Below, piece after piece: positions 52,141-62,679 of a DNA stretch of 64,000 nt. Numbering within the stretch: position 1 is the first letter of the stretch; each line of letters opens with the position of its first letter. The notes below the pieces were generated by a model. That model did not search any database and was not told the DNA's origin. It saw only the letters and a list, made by a program, of their open reading frames with translations. Both the position numbers and the translations under genes were made by a program. The DNA comes from Burhinus oedicnemus (lineage: Eukaryota > Chordata > Aves > Charadriiformes > Burhinidae), in contig VFFE01007018.1 of the NCBI GenBank assembly GCA_008921705.1, positions 832,015-896,014 on the forward strand. Direction: 5' to 3'.

Positions 52141-53177
52141 GCGTGCACCATGGGCAGCGTGCACCATGGGCAGCGTGCACCATGGGCACCATGCACTGTG
52201 GGCACCGTGCACCGCAGGCACTGTGCCCCACAAGCAATGTGCACTGTGGGCAGCGTGCACCACGGGCAGCGTGCACCGCGGGCACCATGCACTGTGGGCA
52301 CCATGCACCACAGGCACTGTGCACTGCAGACAGCATGCACCGTGGGCACCATGCACCGTGGGCAGCGTGCACCATGGGCACCGTGCACTGCGGGCACCAT
52401 GCTCTGCAGGCACTGTGCACCGCAGGCAATGTGCACTGTGGGCAATGTGCACTGCGGGCAGCATGCACCGCGGGCACCATGCACCGTGGGCAGCGTGCAC
52501 CATGGGCAGCGTGCACCGTGGGCACCATGCACCACAGGCACTGTGCACTGCAGGCAGCATGCACCGTGGGCACCATGCACCGTGGGCAGCGTGCACCGTG
52601 GGCACCATGCACCACAGGCACTGTGCACTGCAGGCAGCATGCACCGCGGGCACCATGCACCATGGGCAGCGTGCACCGTGGGCACCATGCACCACAGGCA
52701 CTGTGCACTGCAGGCAGCATGCACCGCGGGCACCATGCACCGTGGGCACCATGCACCACAGGCACTGTGCACTGCAGACAGCATGCACCGTGGGCACCAT
52801 GCACTGTGGGCAGCATGCACCGCAGGCAGTGTGCAGCATGAGCACCATGCACCGCAGGCAGCGTGCACCGCAGACAGCGTGCAGCATGAGCACCATGCAC
52901 CACAGGCAGCGTGCACCGCAGGCAGCGTGCAGCATGAGCACCATGCACCGCAGGCAGCATGTACCGCAGGCAGCGTGCAGCATGAGCACCGTGCACCGCA
53001 GGCAGCGTGCACCGCAGACAGCGTGCAGCATGAGCACCATGCACCACAGGCAGCGTGCACCGCAGGCAGCGTGCAGCATGAGCACCATGCACCGCAGGCA
53101 GCATGTACCGCAGGCAGCGTGCAGCATGAGCACCGTGCACCGCAGGCAGCATGTACCGCAAGCAGCGTGCACCGCAC
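52141..53177. repeat. 16-bp minisatellite with 48-bp and 144-bp higher-order periods
   Basis: About 65 copies of a 16-base unit, prototype GCGTGCACCATGGGCA. The unit contains the palindromes GTGCAC and CCATGG, so both strands look alike. The right half is organised in 48-base units marked by GCAGCATGAGCACC at 52833, 52881, 52929, 52977, 53025, 53073 and 53121. Variants of these alternate in an A-B-C order, giving a 144-base superunit. No frame on either strand contains a stop over about 1 kb because 16 is not a multiple of 3 and the unit lacks stop triplets. The long open frames are therefore by-products. Confidence 0.95.
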
Positions 53178-53773
53178 AGGCCCCCACCACGGCCAAGTGC
53201 CGGCACCTCGCCTGGCCCACGCGGTGGGGCAGGGTGCGGTTCCCGCACGCTCCCCGCTCTCTGCACATCGCAGATGGCTCAGGCGCGTCGGGAGGCGAGT
53301 CAAGACAGGGAGAAATACCCAGGTCGGTTTTGCAGCAAGCTCGTTAGCAGCTGCCGTCAAACCCGCTGTTTTACGGCTGGCGGAGCGAGCAGAGCCTGGT
53401 GTCCCCCCGCCTCCGGTTGTACCCCCATCCCTGGGCTTCTCGCACCGCAGCAGCCGCCCCCACCGCAGTCCCCCCAGCGCCAGCTCCTCTCCTGCACCCC
53501 GGCACGGCCACAGGTGCCCTGAGCTCCACACGTTGCCGCTGGCCTGCGGCTACGGAGAGCGGCTTGGCCTGTGGCCTTTCCTTCAGCCCTCCACCCCCAC
53601 CTGCCTCCGCAGTAGTTGCTAACGCAGCAGGAGTTAATTAGCACGGAGCCCCCGGCCTCGGAGTTAATTTGGCTGCAACCCCTGCCAGGACCGGAGCGAT
53701 ACAGCCGGACGCAGCCACCACCCGCAGCGAGGCGGGCTGAGGGCACCGTCGGGCTGTGCCGCAGGGCGATGAA
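53178..53773 (+). other. Unique spacer between the two tandem arrays
   Basis: About 600 bases of non-repetitive GC-rich sequence. Near 53628-53672 two GGAGTTAATT segments occur 32 bases apart, embedded in homeodomain-like TTAATTAG sequence. No exon is recognised. Confidence 0.4.
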
Positions 53774-54272
53774 CCGTGCCATGCCGTGCCATGCCATGCG
53801 GTGCCATGCGGTGCCATGCCATGCCATGCCATGCCATGCGGTGCCACACCATGCCATGCAGTGCCATGCCATGCCATGCAGTGCCATGCAGTGCCATGCG
53901 GTGCCATGCCATGCCATGCCATGCGGTGCCACACCGTGCCATGCCATGCCATGGCGGCGCCACACCATGCCATGCCATGCGGTGCCATGCGGTGCCATGT
54001 GGTGCCATGCCATGCGGTGCCATGCGGTGCCATGCCATGCCATGCGGCGCCATGCGGTGCTATGTGGTGCCATGCCATGCCATGCCATGCCATGCGGTGC
54101 CATGCAGTGCCATGCGGTGCCATGCCATGCCATGCGGCGCCATGCGGTGCTATGTGGTGCCATGCCATGCCATGGCGGCACCACACCGTGCCATGCGGTG
54201 CCATGCGGTGCCATGCCATGCCATGCGGCGCCATGCGGTGCTATGTGGTGCCATGCCGTGCCATGCGGTGCC
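53774..54272. repeat. Pentanucleotide (TGCCA)n array with TGCGG variants
   Basis: About 100 copies of a 5-base unit, mainly GCCAT and GCGGT. A roughly 90-base higher-order unit is visible: GCGGCGCCATGCGGTGCTAT recurs at 54044, 54134 and 54225. Single-base slips such as CATGGCGGC (53949 and 54171) shift the register. As with the neighbouring 16-base array, all six frames are stop-free for most of its length, which gives false ORFs of Met/Pro/Cys/His or Ala/Trp/His/Gly repeats. Confidence 0.95.
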
Positions 54273-57200
54273 CCGCGGGCTCAGTGCAGAGGCCAGGCGC
54301 GGGCGCTGCAGGGGTGGCAGGAGGCTGCCTGCACATGGGGTGGGGTGTTTTTCTTTCGTCAAGGAAAATGTTTTCTTGTTCCCTGGGCTGCGGGGCGGGC
54401 GAGGCTCCGGCTCCGTGCAGCGCGTACAGCAGCTTTTGGATCGGATCAGGTGTCATGCATTTAAGGACCGGGCTCGTGCCAAGACTCTCCCCGTGCGCTC
54501 CGGCACTGCTCGGCCGAGCTGCTGCCTGATGCCTTTGGCTTTCGCAGCCCGGCCTACGGAAACAACGTGCTCACTCCCCGTTTCAATAGCTCACTTTTCG
54601 TTTTCGACTCGTTTTATTATTATTATTTTTAAAGCATGTGTAGCGCGAACCAAATCATCTACCTCCCGCTGGAGTCACTCCAGCCCCGTGTTGGGTTTGG
54701 AAAACCTCCCTGCTTTATTTTTCATTGTAAATGACCGGAGGATGGAGCGGCTCGATGGGACACGGCGGCGTCCAAACCCGCGCTGCTCCAGCCCACCCAC
54801 ACACGCCGGCTGCTTTCTCCGTGCTTTCTCCTTGCAGCGTCCGCCCGAGCAGGCGAGGTGCTCGCTGCTCTCCGCAGCCCGGGGTGAGCTTCTGCCGCCG
54901 TTCGCAGAGGTGGTGCCCATGCCCCCCGCTCCCGGTGCGCGGCATGGGCACGGGGATGGGCATGGGGACGGGGCCACGCCGGTGAGCCTGGGTTGACGCG
55001 CATCCAAGGTCCCATCCTGGCTCATCCCTGCGCTCCAGCAAACCTCCGTGGGGGCTGGCGCGGCCCCAGGTTTGATGCGGGGACAGAGCGAGCGAGCGGC
55101 ACGCCGCATCCCGCACGGAGTGTGCATTTATGGCCGGGTTTAAACAAGTTCTCCATTTTACTGACCTTCAACCGCAATCGCAGATCCCCCGTGGATCGCA
55201 TATATTGACTTAAAAAATAATTAGCCTTGAAGGGAGCAGGCGCGGTGCCTGCCTGCCAGGCCCGTAATTAATATATAAATAACAGGGGCCATAAATCAGC
55301 TGCGGCTCAGCCAACGAGACCCGGTTGTGTGCATGGGGGAAGCGCGGGGCTGCATTGCTCGCAGGAGAGTCGCCCGGTCTGCGGGCACGGCCGTTGACAC
55401 GGATGCTGCGGGGAGAGGGGGACGGTGCGGGGCGGCAGCAGCCCCCTTCCGCTGGGAACGGCCGGGAGCTGCGTGCTGGGAGCGCGCCGGGAGCTCGCCA
55501 GGCCCACCAGCACAAGCCACAGCCTGTTTCTGGAGCGACCGGCTCCAGCTGCCCGAGCCCCCGCGCTGCTGCGAGAACAAGGTGCCATTTCTTGTCTCCT
55601 TTCTCATGCTTTAAGTGTGAGATTTTTTTTTCCTTTTCCCGGAGCTTTCATTGCGTGCCAGGGGTTTTTAACACGTCTGCTCACCGGCTGCCAGGGGAGC
55701 AGACACTTGCACAGTTAGCGCGGCGGCAGCTCGCTCTGAAGCCGTGCCAGGGCTCTCCGTGCCGTGCCGCGCCGCTGCACCGGCTGCACCCGGGTCGGGC
55801 CCCCGCTGCCCCCGGAGCCCCATCCCCGCTCCAGCGCCTCGGGGGAACGGCACCGCGTCCCCGGATCCCTCGAGCGCTGCCCTGGTATGAAGTCTCCTGG
55901 CCCAGCTGCTCCTGCTGGGCTTGGCTTTTCTGCAAGGAGCGGCTGTGGTCGCACTCCGGACCGTGCCGGGGGGATGTGGAGCTGCCACCGAAGGACGCCA
56001 GCCCAGCCGGCCGCGGTGCCCAGGTGGCAGAGCGGGGTGAGCCGTGTCCCGCAGTGCTGGGGCAGGAGGGACTGCGCTCGGGAGCCCCCAGAGCATCACC
56101 CCTGCTCCAAGCGGGAAAAAAGTGACTCCTTGTGGGATTTCAGCTGGCCATACCGGAGCGGCTCCCGGCCCCGCAGGAGGACGAGCGGGTGGCACCCGGC
56201 TGTAGCCGTCATGGGCGCAGCAGCCCCGTCCGCGCCATGAACCGGCCGACGTTTGCAACCTGCCCTGGGAGATGAGAACTTTGCCCGGCCGCTTGTTGTG
56301 ATTAATTATCATTTCATAACGCAGGAGATTTCAGGCATGAAAGAGCCTCTTCGCAGACACGTCGTGCACACTTTATCCATCATATGAGACTCCAGATGTT
56401 TCCATTTTATTCTTATTAAATCACCGCCTGGAGAGCCCGGGTAACGTGAGGCCTCCTGCCCCGGTGCCGGGCACCGCCGTGGGGGACAGCAAAGCACCAG
56501 AGACCCCTTTTCCTTGAGGGACAGAGCCATGTGTCCCGGGGCTCTCCGGCCAGACTCCCCCCGTTGCCCCCGCAGCCCCTCGGGAGAGTGGGGGCAGGCG
56601 GAAGGACCCGTCCCAACCAAGGGAGGACGTGCGGGAGCAAAGCCCCTGCCTGGAGACGCCGGGTTACAGACGGCCACCTCGGTGTGGAACGGGGGGACTC
56701 GATGTCGCATCCGGCGCTCAGCAAAACCGCGGCCGGAGCCAAAGCAGACGGATCACCTTGTCCTCCCTCTCCCTTCCCTCTGGCTGTGGTTTCCCCCCCC
56801 AGTCCCGCGTCTCTCCAAGGGCTGAGGTCTCGCAGAAGGACAGGGGGACGCAGCGAGGGGCTGAGCCACCCCAGGGTGCTGTTCCCGTGGCGCGGGCTCG
56901 TTGGAGCGACGAGCGGCGTCCTGTGAAAACACCCCAGTCCGGGGAGGAGCAGGGCTGAATAAAGCCCAGGTGGGAGAAAAGAGAGCTGGGAAGGGAGGGA
57001 TTTGGAGATGGAGGCACAGGGGTCAGACCAGGTAAGGAAAACAAATAAATAGCTGATTCAGGGGTTTGTTCTCCTCTTTTATTTAGCAGAAAGTGTATTT
57101 TTACAGCTGCAATCCCTTAAAATGGGATTCTTTTTCCCTTAAACAAATCCTTGTAAAATAATGCTTCATAAAAATAAGCGTTCCTCTTCTCGACCCCGAA

Positions 57201-58716
57201 GACAGAAAAACAATAACGCCGGCAAGGCCCTCTCCGTGCCGCCGCGGAGGCTGATGGTGGCTGTCACGCGTGTCCCTGGCTGCGCCTGCCCGAGCCACAG
57301 CACGGCAGGAGCCCAGCCGTGGCCTCCCCACCGGGTGCCGCGCTGGGGACGGCACAGCACCGGCACCGCCGGCTCCAGCGGGATGGGCAGAGCAGAGCTC
57401 CTCTCCCAGCATCTGCTGTGGCCGCCTGCATCCTCAGAGGGTCCAGGCTGCATCAAGCCACCAGCAGCAGAGCCGTCCCTGTCCCCTCGAGCCCCGGGCA
57501 CAGCACAGGGAGCACAAGTTGCCCGGCTCCATGGGCATTTACCGGACAGGAGAGCAGCGGTCAAGGCTGCTTCGTCACCGGAGACCTCCAACAACCTGCC
57601 GAGCACTTGTAGCGTCAGGAACGAGCCCACACTAGGGCTCCCCCCTCCCTTTACTTAATTGCTTTAATTTTGTTTTAATTTGGGGGCTTTGGGGGGTTAT
57701 TTTTCTCCAGGCTGCAGGTTTTTTTTTCACTGCTGCTTCAGCAAAAGCGATTCAGGAAATTCCGATGAAATCCCGGCGCGCAGCAGCCCTGCCCCTGCTC
57801 CTCGGCGGGAGAAGCAGAGAGCTTAATTCTCATTAATAACCACCACGGGTCAATTATTGCAAGAAGGAGGAAAACCAGCAAAGCTCTTTGGCATCACATG
57901 TTATTTAAGCTTCCGAAAATAAATGTTCTTTGCAAATCAATCTGTTCGCAGCTCCGCGCGTGGACCTGGCGCAAGAAAGAATTGCTAGAGAAAAGGTGTA
58001 TTTATAGAGGGTATTTTTTTAAAATAAACAGGCACTTAAGGCAGAGGCTGCTGCTCCCAAGCGCCGCAGCCCTCCCCTGGGCTTTCCTGGCCGAGGGCTC
58101 CCGTCCCTTGCCCTCCGAGCGAGCTCCCGTCGCTGCCCGCAAAGTGCCGCAGCTGAGCCACAACCGCAGCGAGTCTCGGGCTCCAACATCACGGGTTTGG
58201 GCCAGCAGCCACCGGGAGCCACGGCACCCACCCAGCCGCTCCCGGGGCGCTGGCAGCCCGAGCCACCCGTGGGAGCCACGGCCAGGGCAGACACAGCTTT
58301 TGTTAGAGGAGCCCCTGCTCGCTTGAGAGATGCGACAGCAACGCTGGGCTCAGCGGCCTCGGGTTTCCATCCTGCCTTTTTTTCCCCCTCTCTTCTTATA
58401 TATGTTAAAAACGTACAAGGGAAGCCTGGCAGGGGCATGGCCCCAGACAAACAGGTACCGGGGCAGCCTCTGAAAGGCTCTGCTGGGTGCCCACGGTTAG
58501 TTATTGCTCATAAACCGTGTATTTATTGTGCATCTCCCAGACAGCACGTGTCAGGAAGGGTAACGTGTTTGGAAGCGCCTGTGGTCCAGAAAAAGGCAAA
58601 TTCAGGGGAGTCCTGCTCCCGCCGGGATCCTTCCCGGGTTCCCAGCTGATCCTAAGAGGACGGAGGGTGCAGATGGGGGTCGTGGGTGCCCGCTCTCACT
58701 GTCGCTTTGTCTGCAG
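54273..58716 (+). other. COL8A2: Probable COL8A2 intron 1, distal part
   Basis: No exon recognised up to the acceptor at 58716. AT-rich islands occur at 54595-54640 ((TTA)n-like) and 55205-55300 (TAATTAATATATAAATAA, then CCATAAATCA). An isolated AATAAA is at about 56958. Confidence 0.45.
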
Positions 58717-58733
58717 GAGCAGTGGGGAGCAGG

Positions 58734-58899
58734 ATGCTGCCGGACGCCGTGGCGCTGCTGGTGGTGGTGGTGATGGTGGTCGGCCTTCGCTCGGCGGCAG
58801 GAGGAGGCGCGGCAGGCTACGCCCAAGTGAAGTACATGCAGCCCATGGTGAAGGGACCCCTGGGACCCCCCTTCCGCGAAGGCAAAGGGCAGTACCTGG
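58734..58899 (+). CDS. COL8A2: COL8A2, collagen type VIII alpha-2, first coding exon (partial gene)
   Basis: The exon runs 58717-58899, between the acceptor TTTGTCTGCAG and the donor TACCTGG|GTAAGG, with the ATG at 58734 (A at -3). It encodes 55 residues plus one base of the next codon. Residues 1 to about 22 are a strongly hydrophobic signal peptide ([12 protein letters not shown]). The rest is the start of the NC2 domain, with [17 protein letters not shown] and [12 protein letters not shown], which match mammalian COL8A2. The phase-1 donor ending in G agrees with a following Glu codon. The triple-helical and C1q-like NC1 domains are normally in one large exon, which lies beyond 64000. Collagen VIII forms the hexagonal lattice of Descemet's membrane and is made by corneal endothelium and vascular cells. 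Confidence 0.92.
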
Positions 58900-59651
58900 G
58901 TAAGGGACGTGCTCTGCGGGGGGGTGGGAAGACATGGGGCCGCGGCTGCCTGGGAGACCTGCCGGCATGGCGCAGCCACCAGGCACTCGTCATCCCCTTA
59001 CCCTCGGGGTTGGTGTCCCCGGGAGCAGCCGGGCATGGCCAAGGGTGCTGCTGTCCAAAGCATCTTTGGCCAAGCACGGAGGCGCTGTTTAGGTCTCCAT
59101 AACCCAGTGCAGAAGGACAAGGATGGGCACAGAGAGAGGCTCAGTGGAGAAGTAGAGCCCGTTGCTCGGGCCGGGTGGGCGCCCTTGGGTCCCTCATTCT
59201 AGGAGCCGGTGCACAAAGGGGACCCGTGAGCCTTTTGCTCCCATCCTCCTGCACGTTCGCTGGTAGCTTTGAGGCTCAGCCCAGGCGCAGCAGCCCCGGC
59301 GTTCGCCATCTCTCCCTCTCACTGCTGTTAAACCTGAGCCATCCCAGCAAGGCTTTTTCCACTCCTCCACCTATTCCATTTTCCCCGTCTGTGTTTTGCA
59401 CCAGCTGGGAAAGGAAAGAGAGCCAAGGCCAGAGCCGAGACCCAGCCTGGCAAAGGGAGAGCAGGAGAGAGACATTTCCTCCCTCGGAGAGCAGCGAGCA
59501 GAGACTCCGCACGTCTTAAATCACTCCCCACCGAGCGACACGTGCCGCGCGGAGGGGCAGAGGCGCTGAGGCTGTTGTTCCACACAGCCAGGCCCCCTGC
59601 ACCGCATCCAGCCCAGCCCCAGCCGCTTGTAACCGCCTGCCCCGAGCTGCC

Positions 59652-59705
59652 CTGCCTGCGCGCCGTCCCCTGCCTGCGCACCGTCCCCTGCCCGCGCGCC
59701 GTCCC
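59652..59705. repeat. 18-bp tandem repeat, 3 copies
   Basis: CTGCCTGCGCGCCGTCCC at 59652, then copies at 59670 and 59688 with one difference each. It is a young, short array within the COL8A2 intron. Confidence 0.9.
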
Positions 59706-60768
59706 CTGTCCTTGCTGTGGTCCCGTGTGCCTGCCCAGGGCTCTTTTGATGCCCAGCCCTGGCCGCAGGCGCTGGAGGTTAGAAGGCACAGGAAGGTCCG
59801 TTATTGCCCCACACCAGGGGGTTATTAGTGCGTGTTAATTGCACGCAGCCTGGGGAACTTGCTCAGGAACTTGGGGTCTTCGCAAACAGCACGTGTTGAG
59901 CGTGACTGAGTTTCTCCGGCACTTGTTGGCTCATCAGGGCATCCCTCTGCCACGCGAGCTGCCAGCACCCCCCCAAGGTGCACACAACCCTCGCTGCACC
60001 CAGGGCGGCAGCAGCAGCACGGTATCTTCAACTCCAAAAGGGGATGGAGGGGGTGCTCTGAGCCCTTTCCTCAATACCAAACATAGCCATCCCCAAGGCT
60101 CTTCCCAGAGCCAGCCGCTCCTGGCAGCACTGCGGGATGGGGCAGTGCTGGGGCTCGGGTACCCGGACCTGCTGGGTCAGCGTTTGGCCCTTGGGAAGAG
60201 CCGCCGGAGCGCTCCCCGTGGGTTCACACAGACCTGGACCCTCCAGGGAGCCGAAGTCTTGGCTCTGGGAGTCGAAACTGGAGAAGGCTTGGCTGCCGGT
60301 GGCTGATTTACTGCTGGGCTGAATGGCTTATCAAGAGTTCAGCTCAGCACATATGTCAGAAAACACACAGCAAAACCTGGAGCCGAAGCGTGCTACGAGC
60401 CCCCCCTCCCTGCCCCCTTCCCAGCTGTTGTAAAGCTGGTCCCTGAATCCCAGCCAGAGGCAAAACCTTCCAGCGTAGCACAGGAACATTTCAGCTGCTG
60501 GTGGGACTGGATTCAAATATCTCCCTGCTGGTTTTCCTTCTTTTTTCCCTTTCTTCCTATGCATTGGAGCGGCTTGCACTGCCTGTGAGCAGCGCTGCCT
60601 GCTAAGCGTGGTGGAGAGAGGAGTGAGTGTGCCGGGCTCTTTGCAAGGTGCAGTTTGGGCGAGAGCTTTGCCAGGTTAGACCAGGCGTAGGTTAGAGGAG
60701 ACACTGAGGCAGGGCAGAGCATGGGAGTCTCCTGGACATCGCTCTCCTACAACCCCTGGGAAAAAGAG

Positions 60769-60810
60769 GACGGGCAGGGGGATGCGGGCAGGGGGATGCG
60801 GGCAGGGGGG
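60769..60810. repeat. 14-bp tandem repeat GATGCGGGCAGGGG
   Basis: Two exact copies (60781 and 60795), preceded by a variant copy and followed by a partial one. The G runs make it G-quadruplex-prone. Confidence 0.85.
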
Positions 60811-62645
60811 CAGTTGCAGCCTGAGCCACCGGCTGTGGGGCCGCACGGAAGCAGCTGGGGAAGCCAGTGCCTCCTGGATCCCACCAAGCTCCCATCTCTG
60901 CTTAACCTCTAATTTGGCAAGGAAAATCCCTGCTGGCCTTCTGCCCTGCTCGGGGAGCTCAGCTGACTCGCCGCGACGGCGCAGGGCCGTGCCGTGCCCC
61001 TGTGGGTTACCCCAGAGCCGGCGGGGAGCTCTGCAGGGCCCCCCCGGGGCTGGGACCCCCACCTGGGGGGCCAGGCCAGGCCCCGGGGCTGTGGGGGCTC
61101 CCGTGAGCCTGCGGGTGCCATCTAGTGAGAGACAGGGCTGGTTTGGTTTCCTCGGGGTGCCAGACGCCTTTTCTGACCCAAAAATAGACTTCCCAGGAGC
61201 ATGGAGGCAGGTCTTGGGCAGGAGATGGTGAAAAAACGCTAAAAGCACTGAAGCAGGTATTTGCATAGTTGAGTTTCATTTTGGCTTGGTTAAAACCATG
61301 TCGGTGCAGCTCGCAGCCAGGTAAAACAGCCGCTGGGTGCTGGTGGGGCTCAGCGAGCCCAGCATTTCCCCGTGGATGTGGGGAGCCAAGCCAGCGGCAC
61401 CGCAGCTGGGGGCACCGGGTAAGGCACAGGCGATGCCCGGGGAGGGGGTTTGTGCCAGGCAAGCGGTGGAGCTCCCCTCCAGCGACGGGGTTCACCCCGG
61501 GGCAGCAGCCCCAGCTGCAAAGGTAAAGGAGCACTTTTCACCTCCCGAGGCTCGGACAAGCTCAGTGGAGAGCCAAGGCCCAACCTCTGCCTCCAGGGGT
61601 GCTGCTGGCCAGTGTCCCCACAGCAGGTAGCCCACAAGCCCTGCTGCTCTTGATGAGACTCAGTCGTGTCATCCCTGCGGGGCTGCTGCTTGCTGCATGT
61701 GGCCAAGAGGCCTCCAGGTCCCTTAGCTCCTGCTAACGGGGAAACACTGCCACTTCCATGCTTTTTTCTGCAGTCTGCTCCCACCTCACTCCCAGCTCAC
61801 ACGGCAGCTCCATCTGTGAGGGCTGTGGCTGGGTCCTGTGCTGAGCATCCCCGTGCGGCAATGGAAGATGGGATGAGAGATGCAGTAACACTGGTCCCAC
61901 GCAATGTCCCTGTGAGCCTGTGAAACTCGCTCTCACGAGACAGGGCTGGAACGAGCTCGGCCAGGCTCTGCCATGGAGCAGCCAACCTCTCCTTCCTGTG
62001 CTGTCATCCGGCCGCGCTGGCCAGACCCACTGCTGACTGCTCGTGGCTGGGAACCACTTCCCATCTTGCTGGATTATTCCTCTGCCAGCCAGTCTGCGCT
62101 GCCGGGTCCCTCCCTCCAGGCGTGCAGGGGTCCTTACTAGGAAGAACGCAGCTCCAGAGGGGCTGCAGGATCTGCCTGGACACGTCCATGGCCCTCAGGA
62201 GGTGAAAAGCTCTGCGGTGCCCAGGCGAGAGCTCGCAGGGGCCGTGCCTGCTCCTTCCCCTTCCCGCTGCCCCAGCTGGCTCTTTGCATTAGCATTCATG
62301 GCAGCTTTGTTCATGCTTCGAGGGGAACACATAACCCCATGCTGCTGCTGTGAAATGCAGAGCTCCGAGACATGCGTCTGTGGTAAGACATGGTCTTTTG
62401 AAATTGGATACCACTGGGGCTGCAATGTCCCAGTTTCTCCCCGCTAACGTCCCCGGTTTGGTTTTCCCGTCTGCTTTTTTGGCCGCCTGCAAGTTGGCAG
62501 CTCTCGCCTGGCGTTTCTCTTCGCTGCCTTGTGTGCGAGTGTGTGTGTGCTTTTTCCTTCCTTCGTGGGCTCAGCTGTAGATCCTTGTTCTGATTCCATG
62601 CAAAATGACCTAGAAAACTAATTCTTTTCAAACTATTGCAAGAAG

Positions 62646-62679
62646 AAAAAAAAAAAAAAGGGGGGGGGGGGGGGGGGGG
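62646..62679. repeat. A14-G20 homopurine tract
   Basis: Fourteen A directly followed by twenty G, within the COL8A2 intron. G20 runs are rare, highly slippage-prone and difficult to sequence, so the length may be inexact. Confidence 0.9.

Noticed and set aside
52044..53622. Six overlapping long frames (up to 495 codons) with Cys/His/Ala repeats, resembling a metallothionein-like or keratin-associated protein
   Set aside because: All six frames are open at once because of the 16-base repeat, and none has a plausible start, splice context or family match.
53357..54996. Met-Pro-Cys-His and Trp-His-Gly repeat frames
   Set aside because: These are translations of a pentanucleotide array open in every frame, not a gene.
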